DNA of 7,067 nucleotides from Candidatus Atribacteria bacterium 1244-E10-H5-B2 (GTDB taxonomy: Bacteria > Atribacterota > JS1 > SB-45 > 34-128), in NCBI GenBank assembly GCA_003575245.1, contig NMQN01000181.1, forward strand, positions 1 through 7,067, in the 5' to 3' direction. The translations under genes and the position numbers were made by a program. Positions 1 through 5,380 of this stretch are shown piece by piece; the first letter of the stretch is position 1; each line of letters opens with the position of its first letter. Under the pieces are notes generated by a model. The model saw only the letters and a program-made list of their open reading frames with translations. It had not been told where the DNA came from and did not search any database.

Positions 1-122
1 ATCTTTAATAAAGAAACGAAGATGGTCCCTACCGGTTTTATCCATACTACTCCAGGTCCCCATATCGCCCCTAAAATTGCTCCTAAAACAAAACCAATTA
101 AAACTTTTTGGAAAAGTTTCAT
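1..122 (-). CDS. Dicarboxylate/amino acid:cation symporter, N-terminal fragment (runs off left edge)
   Basis: Forty codons are visible before the window ends. They begin MKLFQKVLIGFVLGAILGAI and continue with a Trp-Gly-Pro turn, then WIKPVGTIFVSLLK. A glycine-rich first membrane helix, then a W-(L/I)-K-P-(L/V)-G motif and an amphipathic F-x-x-L-(L/I)-K segment, is the usual start of the DAACS family (GltP, GltT, DctA). These inner-membrane carriers bring in glutamate, aspartate or C4-dicarboxylates with Na+ or H+. The ATG at 120-122 has the Shine-Dalgarno GGAGGT (complement of 132-137) at 9 nt, which fixes the start. A transporter of acidic amino acids or dicarboxylates next to a peptide importer and an aminotransferase suggests an amino-acid-using cell, but substrate cannot be read from 40 residues. 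The family call is fairly firm; the member is not determined. Confidence 0.8.
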   Translation of the reverse strand, partial: MKLFQKVLIGFVLGAILGAIWGPGVVWIKPVGTIFVSLLK

Positions 123-152
123 GTTCTATTTACCTCCACTTAAAAAATGAAA

Positions 153-181
153 ATTTAAAAAAATAGTTAAATAATTTTCAA
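153..181 (-). promoter_or_regulatory. Possible promoter of the symporter gene
   Basis: On the minus strand TTGAAA (176-181; five of six bases match the sigma-70 -35 box) is followed after exactly 17 nt by TTAAAT (153-158; four of six match TATAAT). Initiation would fall near 146, giving a leader of about 24 nt that includes the GGAGGT. In DNA this AT-rich such pairs are common by chance, so this is only a candidate. Confidence 0.28.
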
Positions 182-302
182 AAATATTACTTACTCCTCT
201 CTTATATATGACCACCCCCTTAAATTTTTTTTACCCTACTCCTCCTGGAAATATTGTTATCTGAATACATAACTTACTTTTGTTCACTCCTCTTTTTTTT
301 CA

Positions 303-440
303 TTAGTCTCTTTTTTTCTTCTTTTCATAAAATTCTGGTCTTGAAACTTCTTTCAATTTGTTTCCGCATTTAGGGCAAATTTCCATTTCTACATAAATAG
401 CAAATTCTGCTCCGCACTTCTCACACCTATAATATGGCAT
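303..440 (-). CDS. Small zinc-ribbon protein, 45 aa
   Basis: This short gene encodes MPYYRCEKCGAEFAIYVEME, then ICPKCGNKLKEV and a Lys-rich tail ending KKKKRD. Two CxxC knuckles (Cys6/Cys9 and Cys22/Cys25, each with Gly following the second Cys) make a four-cysteine zinc ribbon of the FmdB or rubredoxin-like type; one structural Zn2+ is expected, or Fe if it behaves as a minimal rubredoxin. The ATG at 438-440 has the Shine-Dalgarno AAAGGAG (449-455) at 8 nt. The frame is complete, with a TAA at 303-305. It lies 69 nt after a 22-codon ORF and 180 nt before the symporter, all on the same strand. The basic tail could bind nucleic acid, but this is inference. Coding status is well supported by the motif, the Shine-Dalgarno and the intact frame; function is unknown. 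Confidence 0.82.
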   Translation of the reverse strand: MPYYRCEKCGAEFAIYVEMEICPKCGNKLKEVSRPEFYEKKKKRD

Positions 441-509
441 TTCTTAATCTCCTTTATTTATTCTCACCTAATTTCCTAAAAATTATCTTAAATTCTATAC
501 GAAAATAAT

Positions 510-578
510 TTAGCCTCCAATAATGTATACTCCATGTGTTAATATTTTAAGAACATCTCCAATTTCAGAAGAACACAT
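510..578 (-). CDS. 22-codon ORF with strong RBS; possible remnant of a flavin-reductase-like gene
   Basis: The ATG at 576-578 is preceded by AAAGGAGG (585-592) at 6 nt, one of the best ribosome binding sites in the window. The product starts MCSSEIGDVLKILTHGVY and ends in IIGG before a TAA at 510-512. The segment LKILTHGVYIIG resembles, from memory, the N-terminus of FMN-binding flavin-reductase-like proteins, whose first helix leads into a (Y/H)-G-(V/L)-Y-(V/I) strand and then continues for about 150 residues. Here the frame stops at once and no continuation is seen in other frames before the zinc-ribbon gene. It may be the stub of a deleted or decayed gene, or a genuine micropeptide or leader ORF. 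Translation initiation looks real; the identity is tentative. Confidence 0.45.
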   Translation of the reverse strand: MCSSEIGDVLKILTHGVYIIGG

Positions 579-617
579 TGAAATCCTCCTTTTAATTCAT
601 TTTTTAATTGAATTTTT

Positions 618-646
618 AATATTTTTAATCTTTAAAAATCTTTCAA
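618..646 (-). promoter_or_regulatory. Possible promoter for the 22-codon ORF and zinc-ribbon gene
   Basis: On the minus strand TTGAAA (641-646; five of six bases of the -35 box) is followed after 17 nt by AATATT (618-623; four of six bases of TATAAT). The -35 overlaps an 8-bp palindrome TCAATTGA (643-650), itself centred between TTTAAAAA (631-638) and TTTTTAAA (656-663). The predicted start would be about 30 nt upstream of the ATG at 578. The spacing is right, but the base composition makes chance matches easy. Confidence 0.3.
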
Positions 647-675
647 TTGAATATCTTTTTAAACACTTAACACTA

Positions 676-936
676 TCCGCCGTATCCTTCTTCCCTATCT
701 CTATAAAAAATTTCTATGTTCCCTATTTTGTAACATTTCTTAAATAATTCCTCGATTCCAGTAGCATTTGTAACATTTTTATTCTAATTAATGGATAATA
801 AAATATAATGCATACTTAATACCTGGCTTCTTGTTATAGTTGCCTTCCTAGGCGTTATAGCAAAAAGTTCCTTTAAGATGCCCTTTATGATCTCCTCAGA
901 GATCCGAGTTTTAAAAAATAACCCCCCTAATTCGAC
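676..936 (-). pseudogene. Interrupted minus-strand reading frame, unidentified
   Basis: One minus-strand frame stays open for 50 codons (936 to 787), meets a TAG at 784-786, and resumes for another 36 codons to a TAG at 673-675. The first part includes ISEEIIKGILKELFAITPRK and then TRSQVL; the second includes TGIEELFKKCYKIGNIEIFY and then RDREEGYGG. The mixture of charged and hydrophobic residues looks more protein-like than most AT-rich noise, but there is no start codon with a good ribosome site at the head of the frame and I recognise no family. It may be the remains of a gene. It overlaps part of the segment bounded by the 10-bp inverted repeat, so the two readings of this DNA compete. 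Low confidence. Confidence 0.22.
727..778. repeat. 12-bp direct repeat, 40-bp period
   Basis: TTTGTAACATTT occurs exactly at 727-738 and again at 767-778. The core TGTAACA is close to an inverted repeat, and the 40-bp period puts both copies on nearly the same face of the helix. They lie about 150 to 200 bp upstream of the 22-codon ORF, so paired regulator sites are possible; chance similarity in AT-rich DNA is also possible. Confidence 0.4.
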
Positions 937-1132
937 CTAATTTAAGCCTTCACTTTTTCAATATCATGTAATCCAGTTAAAAAAATATAGATATATTAGA
1001 ATGAGAAACTGGGAGGGAAAAACTTCCAAAACCATAACTAAAAAGCTAGATGCCTTCTCCTATGCAAGAGGAATAAAATTGAACACTCGTTATTTAACAG
1101 AAGGCCCCTTGTGTTAAATGAAAGGAAGGCAA
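840..1132. repeat. Segment bounded by a perfect 10-bp inverted repeat
   Basis: TTGCCTTCCT at 840-849 is matched exactly by its reverse complement AGGAAGGCAA at 1123-1132. The 293-bp segment between the outer ends appears less AT-rich than the flank on the left and contains no complete gene. It has the size and form of a small non-autonomous element (MITE-like) or an insertion remnant, but no target-site duplication is visible at the ends (flanks gttatag and aaaaaat) and no transposase is seen. Confidence 0.25.
1092..1119. repeat. 28-bp near-perfect palindrome
   Basis: The left half ATTTAACA-G-AAGG (1092-1104) and right half CCTT-G-TGTTAAAT (1107-1119) are reverse complements except for one central G/G mismatch, around a 2-bp centre. 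As RNA it would give an 8-bp stem, a one-base internal mismatch and a further 3 to 4 bp. No T-run follows on either strand, so it does not look like an intrinsic terminator. A dimeric-regulator operator or a protected 3' end of the aminotransferase transcript are the reasonable alternatives. Confidence 0.6.
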
Positions 1133-1206
1133 AAAAAATTAATGGGTTCCTAGGTTCTCCCAAAATAATCAGATAAAATTGTTGTATTAGAACCTTAGTT
1201 TTGGGA
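1131..1206 (-). terminator. Putative 3' structure / weak terminator of the transporter-aminotransferase operon
   Basis: Seven nt after the aminotransferase stop the minus-strand RNA can fold in two exclusive ways. TCCCAAAA (1206-1199) can pair with TTTTGGGA (1165-1158), or AGGTTCT (1195-1189) can pair with AGAACCT (1158-1152). The strands are interleaved and share base 1158. A second GGAACC copy (1149-1144) can also pair with GGTTC and leads, after a few bases, into a run of eight U (1138-1131). The U-run downstream of GC-containing stems at an operon end suggests termination, though the loops are long (about 30 nt). Confidence 0.4.
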
Positions 1207-1212
1207 AGATAG

Positions 1213-2403
1213 TCATGGATTAACTTTATTTTTCCTTAATCCTTTTATCGCCTTTCCCATCCTCTGTAACCCATTTTCAATTTCTTCATAAGAGGGTGAG
1301 AATGATAACCTAATATGACGCTCACCAGCATTGCCAAAAGCATTGCCTGGAACTACTGCCACACGAGCTTCTTCTAATAGGTAATCGGCAAATTCTTCTG
1401 AGCTAATGCTAAATCCTTTTATTGAGGGGAAAACATAGAATGCCCCCTTTGGGGTAACAAACGGCAGTATCATTTCCCTTAAATAATTAATCGTTAATTC
1501 CCTTCGCCGGGTAAACTCTGCAATCATATCCTCTACAATTTGTTGGCTTCGATTTAAAGCTGTTATTGCACCTATCTGCACAAAGGTATTGGGACAAGAA
1601 ATAATGTGCTGATGAAGCTTTGCTATTTGGTTTATTATCTCTCGAGGAGCAGCTAAATACCCTACTCTCCAACCATCCATAGCATAAGTCTTAGAAAAAC
1701 TATCCGATATAATCGTCCTTTCCTTCATCTGAGGGAAAGAAGCTATACTAATAGCTTTACAATTATCATAAGTTATTCTTTGATATATTTCATCACTAAG
1801 TATAAATAAATCGTATTTTTTAGATAATTTAGCTATTTCCTCTAAATTTTGGTGAGAAAAAACTGAGCCAGTAGGATTATGGGGGCTATTTATAAGAATC
1901 ATTTTAGTAGAAGAATTAATATTTTTCTTTAATCCCTCAATATCTAAGGAAAAATCTACTTCTTTTAGAGGTAAAGGAATACACTTAGCTCCCGCATAAT
2001 TTATCCATCCTTTATAATAAGCATACATTGGATCAGGTACAATTATTTCATCTCCCGGAGATAAAAGAGTTTGTATAGCTACAAACATTCCCTCGGTTCC
2101 TCCGATAGTCACTATAATCTCACCTGGGTCATATCTTACTCCTTTATCTATCAAAATTCTTTGCACAATGGCATTTCTTAACTCTAATATCCCTGTACTC
2201 CCGGTATAGTGAACCATTCCCTTATCAAGAGCTCTTTTTGTTTCTTCTTTTATTGTAGAGGGAGTATCAAAAAATGGTCTTCCAATAGAAAAATCAATAA
2301 CTTCTATTCCTTCACTTTTTAGTTGAGCGACTTTATCAAACTCCTCCCTAATAGGAGAAGATTTTAGCTCTTCTACTTTCTGAGAAACCCATTTATTTTT
2401 CAT
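1213..2403 (-). CDS. Class I/II PLP-dependent aminotransferase (aspartate/aromatic type), 396 aa
   Basis: This cytoplasmic fold-type I enzyme transfers the amino group of an amino acid to a 2-oxoacid through pyridoxal phosphate. The visible signatures, counted from the chosen start, are: IGRPFFDTP near residue 40 for substrate binding, HYTGSTGILELR near 65, NSPHNPTG with Asn176, LSDEIY with Asp204 and Tyr207 for the PLP ring, the Schiff-base Lys238 in SFSKTYAMDGWRVGY with phosphate-binding Arg246, and the carboxylate-binding Arg365 in HIRLSFS. Length is normal for the family. The frame is open 63 nt further upstream from a TTG at 2466, but that part lies inside dppF, has no Shine-Dalgarno and would add a foreign leader. 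The ATG at 2401-2403, 19 nt after the dppF stop, matches family N-termini, with only a weak GGGA upstream. Being last in the peptide-importer operon suggests it acts on imported amino acids; exact substrate is undetermined. Confidence 0.9.
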   Translation of the reverse strand: MKNKWVSQKVEELKSSPIREEFDKVAQLKSEGIEVIDFSIGRPFFDTPSTIKEETKRALDKGMVHYTGSTGILELRNAIVQRILIDKGVRYDPGEIIVTIGGTEGMFVAIQTLLSPGDEIIVPDPMYAYYKGWINYAGAKCIPLPLKEVDFSLDIEGLKKNINSSTKMILINSPHNPTGSVFSHQNLEEIAKLSKKYDLFILSDEIYQRITYDNCKAISIASFPQMKERTIISDSFSKTYAMDGWRVGYLAAPREIINQIAKLHQHIISCPNTFVQIGAITALNRSQQIVEDMIAEFTRRRELTINYLREMILPFVTPKGAFYVFPSIKGFSISSEEFADYLLEEARVAVVPGNAFGNAGERHIRLSFSPSYEEIENGLQRMGKAIKGLRKNKVNP

Positions 2404-2422
2404 AGAATATATACATCCCGTA

Positions 2423-3472
2423 CTAAGTATAGTGCAACCTATTAAAATATCCTTTACTTTCTTCAAAAGTTAATTTTTTATAACAAGCTTTCTCCTCTTT
2501 CACCTTTTTTAATAAAAAACAGGTTGCTTCATGTTCTTCACTTAATTTAATTACTGGTGGTTCTTTCTTATGACAGATTTCCTGAGCTACAGGGCAACGT
2601 GTGTGAAAACGACACCCTGGAGGGATATTGATAGCGCTTGGAACTTCTCCTTCTAAAGCAATAATAGAATTTATATCTTTAGTATTTTCATCAGGAATGG
2701 CTTCAAACAAAGCTTTGGTATAAGGATGAACCGGATTTTTAAAGACTTCCTTAGCTGGTCCACATTCTACAACTTTCCCCAGATACATAATGGCAATTTT
2801 ATTTGCTATTGATTTTACCACGCTTAAATCATGAGAAATTAATATATAAGTTAAATTAAATTCTTCTTTCAATTTTTTTAAGAGTTCTAATATTTGGGTT
2901 TGCGAAAAAACATCTAAAGCAGAAGTAGGTTCATCCAGCACAACAAAGCTAGGTTCTAAAGCTAAAGCCCGAGCAATAGCAATACGCTGCCTCTCTCCTC
3001 CACTAGATTCATAAGGATATTTATATAAAAATGCTTTGGGAATTCCTACCATTTTTAATAATTCTTCTACTTTAGACAAAAGCTCTCCAATACTCAAATG
3101 TAAATGTACACATAAAGGTTCTCCTACAATATCTTTTATCAACCATCGAGGATTTAAAGACCAAAAGGGGTCTTGAAATACTATTTGTATCTCTTTTTTT
3201 AATTTTGACATCTCTTTTTTATTTAAACGGAAAATATTTTTCCCTTCTAAAATAACTTCTCCTGAAGTCTTCTCTTCTAACCTCAGAATAGTATTTACTA
3301 AAGTACTCTTACCACATCCTGATTCACCCACTATACCCAGAGCCTCTCCCTTTTTTATATTTAAAGTTACTCCATCTACTGCCTTAATCCAATCCCTGAC
3401 CCGGGAAGGGAATCCAGAATATACCGGAAAATATTTTTTTAAATTTTTAATGGCTAATGCTGCTTGATTCAT
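2423..3472 (-). CDS. dppF: Peptide ABC transporter ATP-binding protein, DppF/OppF type, 349 aa
   Basis: One of two ATPases that power peptide import at the cytoplasmic face of the membrane. The order of motifs is complete: Walker A GESGCGKST at 49-57, Q-loop Gln100 in VFQDP, signature region at 156-163, Walker B FVVLDEP with Asp180 and Glu181, D-loop SALD at 184-187, and switch His214 in LISHDLS. The signature reads SSGGERQR, not the usual (L/F)SGGQRQR. After the ATPase core comes the oligopeptide-transporter C-terminal region with NPVHPYTKAL and four cysteines (287, 293, 300, 318) that in this subfamily can hold an iron-sulfur cluster. A basic tail of about 29 residues follows the last Cys region, longer than usual. 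The start overlaps dppD by 26 nt and has AGAGAGG 6 nt upstream, so translation is probably coupled. Confidence 0.93.
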   Translation of the reverse strand: MNQAALAIKNLKKYFPVYSGFPSRVRDWIKAVDGVTLNIKKGEALGIVGESGCGKSTLVNTILRLEEKTSGEVILEGKNIFRLNKKEMSKLKKEIQIVFQDPFWSLNPRWLIKDIVGEPLCVHLHLSIGELLSKVEELLKMVGIPKAFLYKYPYESSGGERQRIAIARALALEPSFVVLDEPTSALDVFSQTQILELLKKLKEEFNLTYILISHDLSVVKSIANKIAIMYLGKVVECGPAKEVFKNPVHPYTKALFEAIPDENTKDINSIIALEGEVPSAINIPPGCRFHTRCPVAQEICHKKEPPVIKLSEEHEATCFLLKKVKEEKACYKKLTFEESKGYFNRLHYT

Positions 3473-4454
3473 TATCTACCTCTCTATCAATAACTCTATG
3501 ACAATTTACCCAATGACTATTATTTACTTTAGTTAGAGTAGGGGAAATTTTTTTACATATTTCCATTCTTTTTTCACATTTATAAAAATAAGGGCAAACG
3601 GAATTATCCACTTTTGTTTCTTCTTCAAGGGTGGCTTCCGTTAAATTTTTAATTTTTCTATCGACAGGAAGTGTTATGCCCAATAATTCCTTGGTGTAAG
3701 GATGAAGTGAATTCTTCTTTATCTCTTGGGAAGCTCCCATTTCAATAATTTTCCCTTTATAAAGAACCGCTATCTTATTTGAAACAATAAAAATTATATT
3801 TATGTTATTCGCAATAAACAAAATGGTGATCCCTAACTCTTCCTTTAATCCACAAATAAGTTTTAAAATACCGGCTTGAATAGTAACATCCAAATTACGG
3901 GTAGGTTCATCAGCAATTAATAATTCTGCACCACATGAAAGTGCAATAGCGATTATTATTCTTTGCCTCTGTCCACCGCTAAGTTCATGAGGATATTTAT
4001 ACTGAGTATCTTCTACATCACCCAATTTCACTAATTTAAGCATCCTTAAAACTTCTTTTTCAGCTTCCCTTTTATTTAAATGCTTATTGTGGTGTCGAAT
4101 AACATTCATTATTTGTTGTCCCACCCTAAATACAGGATTTAAAGTAGACATAGGGTCCTGAAAGATCATAGAAATTCTTTTACCTCTTATATTATTTTGC
4201 ATTTCCTTTTCTTTTAATTTCAAAAGATCTTGACCTTTAAATGTAATTTTACCACTCTCCACAAAAGCTGGAGGTGAGGGTAAAATTCCTAGAATACTCT
4301 GAGCTAATATACTTTTACCTGCCCCACTTTCTCCTACTATCCCAAAAGATTCACCTTTATCTAAATTAAATCTATTTATATCTAAAACATTTTTTGGCTC
4401 CTTAGAAGTTTTAAAGTTTACTTTTAAATCTTTAATCTCAAAATAATTACCCAT
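3447..4454 (-). CDS. dppD: Peptide ABC transporter ATP-binding protein, DppD/OppD type, 335 aa, H-loop His replaced
   Basis: Partner ATPase of DppF. Counted from the ATG at 4452-4454, it has Walker A GESGAGKS with Lys47, Q-loop Gln99, a canonical LSGGQRQR at 158-165, Walker B LLIADEP with Asp182 and Glu183, and the C-terminal HPYTKELL segment followed by Cys287, 293, 300 and 318, the same spacing as in DppF. The switch segment, normally ITHDLGVV, reads IANNINII, so the His is Asn216. The D-loop is RNLD in place of (S/T)ALD. The frame could open five codons earlier (4469), but those codons contain the ribosome site AAGGAGG 5 nt before the chosen ATG, so the shorter form is preferred. It begins 14 nt after the dppC stop and overlaps dppF by 26 nt. 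Confidence 0.92.
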   Translation of the reverse strand: MGNYFEIKDLKVNFKTSKEPKNVLDINRFNLDKGESFGIVGESGAGKSILAQSILGILPSPPAFVESGKITFKGQDLLKLKEKEMQNNIRGKRISMIFQDPMSTLNPVFRVGQQIMNVIRHHNKHLNKREAEKEVLRMLKLVKLGDVEDTQYKYPHELSGGQRQRIIIAIALSCGAELLIADEPTRNLDVTIQAGILKLICGLKEELGITILFIANNINIIFIVSNKIAVLYKGKIIEMGASQEIKKNSLHPYTKELLGITLPVDRKIKNLTEATLEEETKVDNSVCPYFYKCEKRMEICKKISPTLTKVNNSHWVNCHRVIDREVDNESSSISH

Positions 4455-4459
4455 AATAT

Positions 4460-4466
4460 CCTCCTT
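4460..4466 (-). promoter_or_regulatory. Ribosome binding site deciding the dppD start
   Basis: AAGGAGG lies 5 nt before the ATG at 4452-4454. It falls inside the first codons of the longer frame that begins at 4469, which argues that the longer frame is not the translated one. Confidence 0.85.
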
Positions 4467-4468
4467 CA

Positions 4469-5362
4469 TTATTTGTTGGTCTTAGGGTCCAAAATTTCTC
4501 TTATTCCATCTCCTAAAAAATTGAAGGATAAAACATTTATGAATATAGCTATGCCTGGAAATACACTATACCACCAAGCTTTTAGAAAATAAGTACGACT
4601 AACATTGATCATTAAACCCCATTCCGGAGTAGGGGCTTGAGCTCCCAATCCTAAAAAACTTAAAGATGCTAAAGTTAAAATAACACCACCTAAATCCATA
4701 GAAGCCTGTACCATTACAGGTGAAATACAATTGGGCAAGATATGTTTAAATATTATTGTCCAAGAAGAGGTACCAATAGCTTTAGCTGATCTCACAAATT
4801 CCCTTTCTTTAATAGAAACTACCTGCCCTCTTATTAAACGAGTATACCAAGGCCACCAAGCGATAATAATGGCTAGGATAGCATTTCGCAAACTAGGTCC
4901 TAAATAAGCAGCTACAACCATCGCTAAAAGTAGAGGTGGAAAACTTAAAAACATATCTACGATACGCATAATAAGCTCATCTGCAAATCTTCCATAAAAT
5001 CCAGCTATAAGACCTAAGGGAACCCCAATAATTAATCCTATTACTACTGCTGTTAAAGATGATAATAGGGATATTCTGGTACCGTACAATACTCGACTAA
5101 AAATATCCCTTCCCGCTTCATCAGTACCAAAAAAATAAACCTTAGATGGAGACAATAATTTATCTTGAGGATTAACATCCCCATAGATATGAGAGGGGAA
5201 AGGAGCAATAATAGGGGCAATAATAGCAATAATAACTAAAGATAAAATAACTATTAATGCAGCAAATGTTAAATTATTCCTTTTTAATGAATGTAGAGAT
5301 TCTCTTAATGTTTTTATTTTTATTCTTATTGATTTATTAAAATAAATAAATTTCTCCGACAT
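4469..5362 (-). CDS. dppC: Peptide ABC transporter permease, DppC/OppC type, 297 aa
   Basis: An inner-membrane subunit that forms the translocation pore with DppB. A basic cytoplasmic N-terminus (residues 1-30) leads into a first hydrophobic helix at about 32-54. The loop motif FGTDEAGRDIFSRVLYGTR (78-96) and the helices around 100-120, 137-153 and 158-170 are typical of the family. The EAA loop that docks with an ATPase spans about 188-211, with the conserved Gly in AKAIGTSSW and the end ILPN. Late helices carry LASLSFLGLGAQAPTPEWG (231-249) and SFNFLGDGIREILDP near the C-terminus. The length is usual and the gene is intact. It starts 18 nt after the dppB stop with a weak AGAGATG-type ribosome site, and its stop is 14 nt before the dppD start. 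Confidence 0.95.
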   Translation of the reverse strand: MSEKFIYFNKSIRIKIKTLRESLHSLKRNNLTFAALIVILSLVIIAIIAPIIAPFPSHIYGDVNPQDKLLSPSKVYFFGTDEAGRDIFSRVLYGTRISLLSSLTAVVIGLIIGVPLGLIAGFYGRFADELIMRIVDMFLSFPPLLLAMVVAAYLGPSLRNAILAIIIAWWPWYTRLIRGQVVSIKEREFVRSAKAIGTSSWTIIFKHILPNCISPVMVQASMDLGGVILTLASLSFLGLGAQAPTPEWGLMINVSRTYFLKAWWYSVFPGIAIFINVLSFNFLGDGIREILDPKTNK

Positions 5363-5380
5363 TTTACATCTCTTTCATAG

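Larger units (their letters stand above)
579..1212. other. 634-bp spacer without an intact gene
   Basis: This stretch lies between the aminotransferase stop and the 22-codon ORF. I find no intact gene on either strand. From left to right it contains a very AT-rich part with a promoter candidate (618-646), a 12-bp direct repeat (727-738 and 767-778), a broken minus-strand frame (676-936), a 6-bp stem with a 4-nt loop (GATCTC-ctca-GAGATC, 889-904), a 10-bp inverted repeat at 840-849 and 1123-1132, a 28-bp palindrome (1092-1119), and two competing hairpins next to an A8 run (1131-1206). The part 840-1130 looks richer in G+C than the DNA left of it, as decayed coding or mobile DNA might be. Confidence 0.7.

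Noticed and set aside
523..747. 74-codon plus-strand frame rich in Leu, Ile and Phe
   Set aside because: No Shine-Dalgarno before its ATG. It lies antisense to the 22-codon ORF and the broken frame, and the hydrophobic composition follows from T-rich DNA. No family is recognisable.
784..786. In-frame TAG read as pyrrolysine in the broken frame
   Set aside because: There is no good start or ribosome site, no pyl genes in view, and no recognised Pyl-containing family; simple decay is the plainer explanation.
889..904. GATCTC-ctca-GAGATC stem as an intrinsic terminator
   Set aside because: Only 6 bp and not followed by a clear T-run on either strand (cgagttttaa on plus, ataaaggg on minus).
1001..1117. 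38-codon plus-strand frame starting MRNWEGKTSK
   Set aside because: No ribosome binding site upstream, no recognisable family, and its 3' end is the arm of the 28-bp palindrome. Treated as chance, although the frame stays open upstream of the ATG.
1158..1206. H-type pseudoknot after the aminotransferase stop
   Set aside because: The two stems share a base and the loop that would have to cross the 8-bp stem has no length, so the stems are better read as mutually exclusive.
1487..1672. 61-codon minus-strand frame
   Set aside because: Lies wholly inside the aminotransferase gene in another frame; a shadow.
2404..2466. N-terminal extension of the aminotransferase from a TTG, with a lipobox-like LSTGC
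   Set aside because: It overlaps the end of dppF in another frame, has no Shine-Dalgarno, and a lipoprotein signal makes no sense for a cytoplasmic PLP enzyme.
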